64,000 nt of DNA, from assembly GCA_022559845.1 (NCBI GenBank), contig CM040128.1, positions 272,930,698 to 272,994,697 on the forward strand, given 5' to 3'. The notes below the pieces were generated by a model. That model searched no databases, was not told the origin of the DNA, and saw only the letters and a list, made by a program, of their open reading frames with translations. Shown here one piece after another: positions 21,880 to 31,098 of this stretch (position 1 is its first letter; every line of letters starts with the position of its first letter). This DNA comes from Amorphophallus konjac (lineage: Eukaryota > Streptophyta > Magnoliopsida > Alismatales > Araceae). Position numbers and translations under genes: made by a program.

Positions 21880-22505
21880 TAGGCCTGGCAATTATTCGCT
21901 TAAAATTCGAATCGAATTCGAATTCGTATTCGTTTAATCGGATAATTATCCGAATAAAATATCCGACGGATAATTTAATCGGAAGTCGAATATCCGATTA
22001 TTAATCGTATACGAATTCGAATATTGATCGAGATATCCGTGTCGGATATTATCCGACTGAATATGAACATTTAGATAAATATCTAATGATACACATATTC
22101 TATATATAATTAACTCAAATCTTAATATGTTGTTTGATTGCTCTTTTTTATCTTTTTTTGTCTCAAAATATAATTTAAAAATAAGAACTCCGCTTACACC
22201 CATTTAGTAAGTAATCTCCTATTTTTTAAGATGAAATCTAATCTTTTGATAATATATCTCAAAATAAAAATAACTTCCACTCTTTTTTTTTTTTGAGAAA
22301 ATAACTTACGACGCTCCTATACGGTTCACATGACTCACCTGTAAGTAAGTTTAGCAATTATCCGTTTAAAATCCGAACCGAATTCGAATTCATATTAATC
22401 CGATAATTATCCGAATAAAGTATCCGACAGATAATTCGATTATTAATCAGATACGAATTCAGATATCACACTATCCGCTCCGTATCCGATCCGTTTACAA
22501 GTCTA
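21880..22505. mobile_element. hAT-type non-autonomous element inside a PBS
   Basis: Ends TAGGCCTGG and (other strand) TAGACTTGT; flanked by gatggcac (21872-21879) and gatggcgc (22506-22513), an 8-bp TSD with one mismatch. The interior is AT-rich with many cgaattcg and atccgaata motifs, no coding. Removing the element and one TSD copy would leave cccacagatggcgccaa, matching the Tat-type PBS, so it inserted exactly in that site. Confidence 0.75.
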
Positions 22506-22516
22506 GATGGCGCCAA

Positions 22517-22711
22517 TGAAGACATATAAATTTGGGATGTGTCTCATTTGATGTATTATCCTCGCCACGCCAGAGGGAGGCTAGGGTTTTATCTTTTTTT
22601 GCTGCAAAAAGGGCCCTCAGAGGAGAAGACTTGGGTCTTGCTTAGAAGCATATGCCCATCTTTGCAGTTTCCAATACGAGATCTTTTGAGCCCCCTTCTT
22701 AACCCTCTACA
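22517..22711 (-). repeat. mini-LTR S, minus copy
   Basis: 195 bp, TG...CA on each strand, preceded (minus strand) by a G15-like PPT and followed by the PBS. Inverted copy of 26736-26927: both contain gatcttttgagcccccttctta and gggccct, in opposite orientation. Confidence 0.6.
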
Positions 22712-22802
22712 CTACCCCCCCCCCCCCCCAGCAAAGGTGGGCTTTGGGCCTCTACACTAGCCCCCCCCATCAAAGGTGGGCTTTGGGCTTATTAGGCCAA
22801 GA

Positions 22803-22820
22803 TTCCCACAGACGGCGCCA
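22803..22820 (-). other. Tat-type primer-binding site
   Basis: The minus strand reads TGGCGCCGTCTGTGGGAA, 5 nt from the CA end of the left LTR T at 22826. It shows that this LTR points left. Confidence 0.75.
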
Positions 22821-23034
22821 AAAAGTGTGGAGGCGGAAAAACAGTCTCTCGAATCTCGTACCACACTTTTAAGATTTGTTTGTTGGGGAAGAACGTCTAG
22901 CCACCTATAGAAGCCTGCAAACACCAAAGAGAAGGCATCAGAAGTAGCCATGGGTGTTACCCCAAGGGACAACCTTCTATTGCTTAAGTAAGGACCGTGT
23001 TGGACGAGGATCAATAGAAGATGAAGAGGAGAGG

Positions 23035-26000
23035 TGTAATGCCCCGGATCTATTGGATATTTTTCGGACATTTATCGGATCTGGATCAGTGGGTTTCGGA
23101 TCGCGTTCGTGGGTTCCGGAGCGCGTTTATCGGTTTACGCGTGTTTTCGTCTATCGAACCTTCGGAACGCCGTGTAGGGTAAACCATTGCGTTCTCCGAC
23201 TCCGGAACGTTACCACTGCGTTGTGCGTGTCCCAAGGATCGAGGAAATGTATTTTTCTATTTTTTTCACAGTTTTGGTAATTTTTGGATTTTCTATATAT
23301 TAACTCTTTTCTCTCTCTTCCCTCTCATTTCTCACTCTCTCCCTCTCTCTCTTCTCCCACACTGTCCTCTCACCCTCTCTTCTCCGGCGGCCGACGGAGC
23401 GGAGCGCGGGCGAGGAGGACGACGGGGATGGGTCGAGGATCAAGGGCCGGCGGTGCGTGAAAGCTCGGGTGTGAGCTCGTGTCCCAGCGGAGTTCCAGCG
23501 ACGTTTTCTTCGTGGATCGGCGTCCACGGCGCGTGAAATCTTCGCTGGAGGTAGGGAGATGGACCCCCAGCTCATGTATTTCATTTCCCGTGGATTTGGT
23601 AGCCCGTGGTGATCCGAGTGGGGTTCTTTTTGCATTTTGGGGAAAAAGCATATTTTTGGGGTGTGAGCCCGATCTAGCATTTTAATGTGCTAATCGGTGG
23701 TTTGAGGACATCATTGAATGCCTAGGGGCTTGGGAAATGATTTTCCCTTTGTTTCCCCTTCACCTGGGGGTGAACAGGGCGTGGAATGAGTTTCTTCGTG
23801 GTTTCTGTCGTTTTCGGGCGTGGACTGAGAACGCGCTCGCCCTGGTGGGCGCGTTCTTGGAGATCGCGCTGCCCCGACGAAGCTCGTTCATCGGGGAAGA
23901 TGAACAGTAAGGTGGTTTTTATCGCGCTATAGGGGTATAGCGCGTTCTGTTCTTATCGCGCTATAGGTGTATAGCACGATTGTTCTTGTCGCGCTACAGA
24001 TGGGTAGCGCGTCCTGTTTGATCGCGCTATATATGTATAGCGTGTTCTGTTTTATCACGCTACAAGAGTATAGCGCGTTCTGATCTGAACGCGCTATATG
24101 AAGGCAGCGCGTTCTTGAGGGCGACCAGTCGGGCAGCCCAGGACGGGTAGTCTACGGCTGATCGTGCCTCCTTTGGTCGCGTGTGTCCCGGACATCCTGT
24201 GGAGTTCCGTGACCATGTCTTTGGGTGTCCGGAGGTTTTGTTTGCCTCGATTAGCATGCCCGTGTGTTCAAGGGTCCGGGGACCCTGTGCGTGTGTTCCG
24301 GGTTTTCGTGTCACGCTAGACTGAGTCACCGTATATCGGTGTGTGTGCGGTGGGGGTTTCCCCAGCATGTTGTAGGTTTCTGCGGAAGATGGTTCCCGTG
24401 TGGGCATTATGTAAGGCATTGGACTGGAAGTTCAGTCGTCCAGCCTGGGGCTGGAGGTTTCCCGCTTTCCCTGGGATGGGGAATCGACGTGGCGGCTTGT
24501 GAGCTGCCTTGGGAACCGTGCTTCCGTGCTTTCCGCATGGGCCATGTGTTTGGCCTTGGACTGTGAGTCCAATCACCCAGCCTAGGGCTGGAGGGACTCA
24601 GTTCCCTTTCCGAGGGGATGGTCTCGGCGGCTCGTGGGCTACCTCGATATTCGTGCTACCGTAGTTTTAGACCTAGGGATTAAATTAGATTAACGGCGTT
24701 GTGACGTTGCGTACAACGGTCTTGACTCTGAGTCTTGTGACTCAAGGACCGTTGGATGTAGTGAGTTTAGAGGACTGTCCAGAGTCTAGTGATTCGGTGC
24801 CACTTGGTTCCTCTCGACTTTCGCGCAGGGTGCGTGTGTGTTTCTTAGAGTTTCTCTTTGGAGAGTGGTCACATTAGTGACTCCCCACTAGTCGTAGCCT
24901 TCTGACACACGAGTGGTCCCACCAGGGAGTGGTGGCGAGGCTTTCCCAAGAGATGGTTTTTAGGCTGGTTATCGTCGGGCCCCACGTTTGACGCCAGAGT
25001 CCGGTTGAGGGGAAAACCAGTCAGAGGTCTAGACCTAGGACGTACGGTCTATGTGTGCACACGTGGTTGGGGACAGTTGGACACGTGCTGACGAGCGTGA
25101 CCTCAGCTAGTCACTTGTTTTGTGGTTACTTGTACAGTGTCTCAGTTCCCGCTGGGCCAGAGGGAGACACCTGAGGCACAGACGAAGTCGTCAGTGGACG
25201 CATCCGGCCTTGCTTCTGGTGGGCAGGTACTCTTGTCACGTGAGACGTGACTCTCCTGTTTCCGGGTTCCGTTTCCCGTCTGCGAGACGTGATTTTCTGG
25301 ACCGTCCGGTGTTTCCGAGGTAGTGGCCTGAGGGCCAGTGGCTTTATCGAGGTTGTGTCTTGTTGAGCGGTGTCTGTGACCGGATGGTCGGGATTGCACC
25401 TTGGACACCGTGTCCAGGTTGGGCTTGTCTTGGGAGATAGGCTTCTGCGGTAGGGTTGCCGTGAGAGTTTCCTCGGTAGGACTGGTGTTAGAGTGGTCCG
25501 GTTCCCGATTGTGAGATCGGGATTTCCTTTCTGTTGCCGATAGGAGTAGCTTTGGAGCCAAGGTTTATCGGCTGTCATGTTCTGGGGTTTTGAGCACGGG
25601 TAGCTGTAGTGCCGAGTTTTTGACCGGCCACCGGTTTGCTGTTCCTGTTGTTGCCGTAGTTACTCTTGCTAGCGTAGCTTTCCTTACTGCCGTTGTTTCT
25701 CGGTTGGGGTTCCGCGGGATCCCTACTAAGCCAGTGACAGGAGGCTCACCCCTGCTTTTCAGGTGCAGTGGTTCTGCCTCGTGTGTCCGAGGAGGCTGTT
25801 CGGAGGTTCTTAGCTGCCAGCTCACCGGGTGGAGTGTTCACTTGGCATGTGGTACGTTTTACTGCTTTAGACTGTACTTTCTTTTGGACTGGACTCTGTG
25901 TAGTTGTTTATTTATTTCTATTAATTATTGAATTGTCTTACTTTATTTCTTATTTCTTTGTGCCTCCACACTCCTTTTAGTCCTTCCGAGCCCTCCCGGC

Positions 26001-26068
26001 TCATGGGCGGCGGGCCAGGATTCGAATGGTATCAGGCCTTCCCGGTATCCGGATCTTGGGTCGTTACA
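23035..26068 (+). mobile_element. solo LTR A (long-LTR family)
   Basis: 3034 bp, TGTAATGCCCCG...GGGTCGTTACA, flanked by agagg (23030-23034 and 26069-26073). TATA-like ctatatatta at 23293, then a CT-rich tract, a GC-rich segment, a hairpin-repeat block (23829-24116) and conserved 3' sequence shared with copies B, C and D. No coding capacity. The long LTR and TGTAAyG ends fit Tekay-type chromoviruses, but without an internal domain the lineage is a guess. It sits in the left LTR T. Confidence 0.9.
23829..24116. repeat. hairpin repeat array of solo LTR A
   Basis: About eight imperfect palindromic units built on cgcgctata...tatagcgcg, roughly 35-40 bp each, e.g. atcgcgctataggggtatag followed by cgcgttc. 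Confidence 0.75.
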
Positions 26069-26735
26069 AGAGGAGAGTTTGAGAGCAGGATGTTCAAGCC
26101 TGGAGCCGAAATGGGGCTTCCGGAGGTGCTCGCCGTGTCCAGCGAGTGCTCAGAGTGTGCTCGCAGGGCCTGAGATGCGCTTGGAAGTAGATCTGGGCGC
26201 TACTCTGTTCACAGCTCTCTATCTCCGTACGTCTGTGCGTAAAGTTGTCTCTGCGTGTGCGATTGTATCTGTATGTGGATTTGTGTGTGTCCTCCTCCTT
26301 GTCATATGATCGGAGGTCTATTTATATTGGTTGTCTTGGCAGTGGAGGCCCATCCTTTAACATGGAAAGACGTGAGTCGTGAGGTAACGTCTCCCTGCGA
26401 TCATGGGGAGTTTCTCGTTATGCATCCACTCATCTGGGCCACGTGACCTCCAGGCAAGTCTTACGACGTTCTAGACGCGTGCTCGCCCTCACTGGAGTAG
26501 AGGCCGGCGATGGCAGGAGTAACGTTTGGGAGTAACGCTCAGTCGTCGGAGAGTCATCCGGTGCCCGAGATACTCGGGTCGATGCCCCTTGTGGGCTGGC
26601 AAATCTTGTGTCCATCTTTATTGGGCCGCCTGGCGCGGGCCGCCAACTGTCAGGGGACCTGGTCCGCACTGGGAGGGTCTTGGGCCGACTTAGGCCTGGC
26701 GCACAAAGCCCACCTTTATTGGGGGAGAGGGCTAG

Positions 26736-26927
26736 TGTAGAGGCCTAAGAAGGGGGCTCAAAAGATCCCATATTAGAAACTACAAAGATGGGCATGTGCT
26801 TACCAGCAAGGCCCAAACATTCTCCTTTGAGGGCCCTTTTACCAGCAAAAAAGGATAAAATTATAGCCGCCCTCTGGCGTGGCAGAGACAATACCTCAAA
26901 GGAGACACCCAGATTTGTACGTCTTCA
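26736..26927 (+). repeat. mini-LTR S, plus copy
   Basis: 192 bp from TGTAGAGGCC to CGTCTTCA, preceded by a PPT-like tract (gggggagagggctag) and followed by a PBS. It is the reverse complement partner of 22517-22711; the two flank the inverted LTR T. Confidence 0.6.
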
Positions 26928-26928
26928 T

Positions 26929-26946
26929 TGGCGTCGTCTGTGGGAA
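26929..26946 (+). other. Tat-type PBS before the gag start
   Basis: TGGCGTCGTCTGTGGGAA, one T after the CA end of mini-LTR S. One base differs from the PBS at 22803. Confidence 0.7.
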
Positions 26947-26960
26947 CAACACAATAAGCC

Positions 26961-27111
26961 ATGGCACCCCGTGGGAGCTATCGCAACACCAGCAACCGTG
27001 GCCGAGGATCTTACCAGGCCCCCAGTGGTGGGGACACCGAACCAGTCACACGGAGCCGACGCCGCATCGCCCCGACACCACTGAGCTTGTGGCTAGGAGA
27101 CTCGGTGTCCT
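26961..27111 (+). pseudogene. truncated gag start
   Basis: An ATG 14 nt after the PBS opens a frame of about 50 codons (MAPRGSYRNTSNRGRGSYQ...) rich in Gly, Arg and Ser, in the position of a Tat gag N-terminus. It ends in a stop at the boundary with an unrelated segment; the rest of gag is missing. Confidence 0.45.
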
Positions 27112-27672
27112 GAGTCCCATTTCCATTTTCTATGTATTTTATTTCAGCCCATTTGATTGTATTGTGTGTATTGGGCTATATGTGTGATTTAGTGTCTTTT
27201 AGCCCATTGTGGTTGTATTGGGCCATTTACTATTTAGCTTATTAGGCCTTTGTCTTTTAGGCCCATTAGTTCATTAGTCCTTTAGTGGACTTTTATCTTA
27301 TTAGGCCAATAGTCAAAGGATATGCAGGTCATTAGTTAAATTGTCTAGGGGTATTTGTGTCCTGGTGCATTTTGGCCAAACCTTATAAATGGGAGGCTAG
27401 TTGTATCATTTTTGTTCAATGAAAAACTATGAATGGATGAGAGTTTTCTCTTATTGCTTCCCTTCTCTCCAAACTCCCCGTGAGATTCAGTGATTGCCCG
27501 GTGAGAGGCCGTCCGGTGAGAGGCCGTCCGGTGAGAGGCCGAGCTAAACGAGGCAGTATCTATCCTCTTCCCGTGCTATCCACCATCCCGTTCATGTTTT
27601 CGGAGTGCTGACGATCGCTTCCACACCGCCGCTCGCGTCAACGCAATAATAGGTAGGTGTATCTTCGGCACC
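27108..27672 (+). other. promoter-like segment replacing gag
   Basis: About 560 bp unrelated to the flanking Tat coding sequence. It has repeated ggcccatta-type motifs, a TATA motif (ccttataaatggg near 27383), a following aatgaaaaact stretch, and three copies of a 16-bp tandem repeat ggtgagaggccgtccg (about 27499-27546). It looks like an LTR or promoter fragment, but no TG...CA ends with a TSD were found. Confidence 0.4.
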
Positions 27673-30600
27673 TTGAGGGGCGTCCCCTCATCCTACCATC
27701 AGAGGTTGAAGTTCCCTACTCGTCGCAGAGTAGGAGAAGTCCGAGAGGACCAGGAAGAGTCCACCAGAGAAAGGCGAGCTAAGGAGACTCCACCCGAGAA
27801 GAAGATGAGGACAGAAGACCCAGGGCCCAACGGCGGCATCGACCTTTACCTCATCCAGGTAGGGGAGAATCGGAGCAGGACACTCCGCATTGACGCCATG
27901 TTGCCTGAACAAGAAAAGGAGGACTATAGAAACTTCCTGATCAAAAATCAGGATGTATTCGCTTGGTCTGAGGATGAGCTCCCAGGGATCCTGCCGGAGG
28001 TCATAACCTACAAGCTGAGGCTGGATCCGAGTTGCCGCCCGGTCTAGCAACGTAGGAGGATTTGCAACCCCGAGCGACATGCAATCATAAAGGAGAAAGT
28101 GGGTGAGAAGCTACATTCGGGACTCCTACGGCCTACCCAGTACCCAGATTGAATTGCCAATGTAGTCTTGGTGCCCAAAAATAACGAGAAGTGGTGAATG
28201 TGTGTAGATTACACAAACCTCAATAAAGTCACCCCAAAGGATAGCTTCCCCATGCCACGAATCGACCAACTGGTCAATGCCACGGCCGAACACAAGATGT
28301 TGAGCTTCCTAGATGCATCTCTGGGTACCACTAGATCAGCATGCACGAGCCTGACCAGGATAAAATAGCTTTCGTTACCGACCACGGGCTTTACTGCTAT
28401 ACGCGTATGCCCTTTGGGTTGAAGAATGCTAGGGCCACATATCAACGCCTTGTCAACCACATGTTCAATGTTCATATCGGTCACAACATGGAGGTCTACA
28501 TCGACGACATGCTCATCAAAAGCCTCCGAGCGACCGAGCACTTAGAGGACCTGGCAGAAACATTCGCGACGCTCCGAAGGTATAACATGAAACTCAACCC
28601 AAGCAAGTGCGCTTTCGGAGTCATGTCGGGTAAGTTCCTCTGTTTTCTTGTAACTCATCAGGGAATTGAAGCGAACCCCGACCAAATCTGAGCAGTACTG
28701 GAAATGAGGCACCTAGAGTGGGTAAGGGACGTATAATGCCTCACCGGTTGTGTGGGCACCCTTAACCGATTCCTGTCTAGGGCCGCGGAGAGGTGCCCAC
28801 CCTTCTTCCGGCTCATCAAGCAAGCAAACAAGTTCCCAGAAAAGAGGAGGCAGATCGACTAGGACTAGGAGTGCGAGCAAGCATTTAAAGAGCTCAAGCG
28901 GTATCTATCCTGGCCTTCTGTGCTCTCCAAGCCCCGGAATGGGGAACAATTACTCCTATACTTGTCCGTAACCCCGAGCACTCTGAGTGTCGTGCTCGCC
29001 CGAGAGGAGAACAAAGTTATGAAGTCGGTGTACTACGTGAGCCGAGCACTCCAAGGCCCGGAGTTTCGGTACTCGCAGACGGAGAAGTTCGCACTAGCCC
29101 TAGTCATGGCCACGCGGAAGTTGCGACCATACTTTCTCTCCCATCCAATCGCGGTCCTCACTGATCAACCCCTGCGCCAAATTCTCCAAAACCTAGATGC
29201 ATTGGGGAGCTCATTAAGTGGGCCATTGAGCTGGGAGAGTTCGACATCAAGTTTCTCCCAAGGACATCGATCAAGGCTTAGGCCCTGGCGGACTTCGTTG
29301 TGGAATGCACGCTTCCAGAGGAAGAATCACCCGAGCAATCTTCAGGATCGATGTGGGAGCTTTACATGGACGGGCCGTCCTGTGCCGCTGGCAACGGGGC
29401 AGGCCTAGTCCTCTTATCACTAGAAGGGGTAGAGTTGCAATACGCCCTATGGTTAAACTTCCCCGCCACCAACAACGTGGTGGAGTACGAAGCATTGCTC
29501 TCTGGTCTCCGCATGGCGAAGCACCTCGGGACTACCAACCTACGGGTCTACAACGACTCTTTGCTCATCGCCAACTAGGTCATAGGAGAGTTCAAGGCTC
29601 GGGAGCCAACAATGGTGAAGTACCTCAAAAAGGCGAAGGAAGCCACATCAACGTTCTCTTGTTTCGAGATGGTGCATATCCCAAGAGAAGAGAACGTCCG
29701 AGCAGACGCCCTTTCTCGCTTAGCATCCTCGACGACTATCTCTAATTCAAGAGTCGTTCTCATGGAAGAATTATTAGCGTCAAGCATTGAAGAACCAAAC
29801 TCCCAGGTGAATGCCATAGACTACGAGCCATCGTGGATGGATCCGATCCTCGATTTCCTCCTCCGGTAACACCTCCCCAATGACCGCGCTGACGTTCGCT
29901 GTATGCGAGCATGAGCGGCACATTTCATGGTCATCGATGGCCGACTATTTAGGGGATCACTCTTGGCTCCCCTATTGAAGTGCCTATTCCCCATAGAGGC
30001 CAAGCAGGCAATTCAAGAAGTCCATGAGGGCCTTTGCGGAAGTCATATCGGTGGGCGAGCGCTCGCGAGGAGCCTTGTCCGGTAAGGATATCGGTGGTCA
30101 ACGCTATAGCAAGATTGCCTCGACTACGTTCGAAGCTGCCCCCAGTGTCAAAAATTCAAATATTTGCATCACCAGCCAGCCACGCAGTTGGAAAATCATA
30201 AGTGAAGCAACTTGGAAATTCGTCCTGCGAAGCATAATCTGCCGTTTTGGAATCCCACGCGTTCTCACAACCGACAATGGTAGGTAATTCGCGAGCACTG
30301 TCTTCCAGGAAAAGTGCTCGGAGCTGGGGATATGGAATCATTACACTTCGTTAGGCCATCCCCAGGCAAATGGCCTAGTGGAAAACACCAATAGAACCCT
30401 CCTTCATGACATCAAGACCCACTTGGAGCAAGCCGATGAGTCTTAGATAGATTCCATTCCAAGTGTCCTATGGGCACACTGGACTACTGCCTGGACTGCC
30501 ACGGGGGAGATGCCTTTCCACTTAGCATATGGAGCGTAAGTAGTTGTTTCAGTCGAGATATTCAACCCATCGTTAAGGGTTAGCCAGTTCGATGAGGCCA

Positions 30601-30930
30601 GGAATAATCGGGCGATGCGAGAAAACTTGGACCTGCTCGAGGAAGATAGGGAACGTGCCTAGTCGAGACTCATAGCTTATCAACAACGACTGGCACAGTA
30701 CTGCAACAATCACGTCAAAAAGTGCCACTTCATCCCTAGAGATCTCGTGCTGCGTCAAGCTAGCGTGGCTTTCCCCAGGACAGCTGCGGGGAAGCTAGGC
30801 CCAAACTGGGAAGGCTCATATCGGGTTACAGAGGTGCTTGGCAAAGGGGTGTACATATTGACGACTTTGGATGGGTGAGAAGTTCCACGAACTTGGAACT
30901 CTGTAAATCTTAGAGCGTTCTATCATTAAA
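27673..30930 (+). pseudogene. Tat-clade pol relic (PR end, RT, RNase H, aRNase H, integrase)
   Basis: Broken by many stops and frameshifts (first stop 28045). In order: protease C-terminus (SSYHQRLKFPT), RT with MPFGLKNARATYQRLV and the VYIDDML catalytic motif (near 28497), first RNase H (VYYVSRALQGPEFRYSQTEK, about 29024-29083), a second, archaeal-like RNase H (LYMDGPSCAAGNGAG...NNVVEYEALLSGL, about 29360-29510) that marks the Tat clade, then integrase pieces: HHCC finger (EGLCGSHIGG...CPQCQKF, about 30020-30160), LTTDNGR (near 30270) and GHPQANGLVENTNR (near 30360). The integrase core around the first catalytic Asp is deleted near 30180. It ends with a typical NLRAFYH tail at about 30925. 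Confidence 0.9.
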
Positions 30931-30959
30931 TAGAATTTGTTACTCCCTCTTGCTGCTCT

Positions 30960-31098
30960 AAGCCCCCACTACCAATGGATAGTCGTAAGTCACCCTCCGA
31001 GCCCAACTATGGGGGCTTCCAAGCCCCCAAGAGGTAAGCACTCATACTCCCCTTAGAAACTATAGTGGCTTCTGAGCTTCCAAGAGGCAAGCACTCAT
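30960..31098 (+). repeat. post-pol tandem repeats, first part
   Basis: Two to three copies of a repeat with gcttccaagcccccaagagg and gcactcat, cut by solo LTR B. Continues at 34529. Confidence 0.7.

Larger units (their letters stand above)
21590..22825 (-). mobile_element. TRIM-like array of mini-LTRs
   Basis: Reading the minus strand: PBS (22820-22803), short spacer with a G-rich tract ending CTAG (and a duplicate of it), mini-LTR S (22711-22517), PBS again (split by a hAT element), a 39-bp spacer ending GGGAGGTTAG, diverged mini-LTR S'' (21823-21609), and a third PBS-like site (21608-21590). Each unit has LTR-PBS-tiny spacer-PPT order with nothing coding. A plus-strand S copy lies at 26736-26927. 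Confidence 0.55.
22826..26708 (-). repeat. left LTR T (inverted), split by solo LTR A
   Basis: Pieces 22826-23034 and about 26074-26708 align as the reverse complement of the right LTR T (e.g. cgaatctcgtaccacactttt; tggggcttccgga). On the minus strand it has a TATA motif ATATAAATAG (26327-26318) and ends CCTCCACA before the PBS at 22803. About 45 bp of its 5' end is replaced, with similarity ending near 26708 and S-type flank beginning. It should be in plus orientation if it belonged unrearranged to the pol next door. Confidence 0.75.

Noticed and set aside
26736..26927. 3' end of a 1.06-kb plus-strand LTR running from 22826
   Set aside because: TATA position, PBS at 22803 and comparison with 54783-55666 show that the larger part is a minus-strand LTR; only this 192 bp segment is plus.
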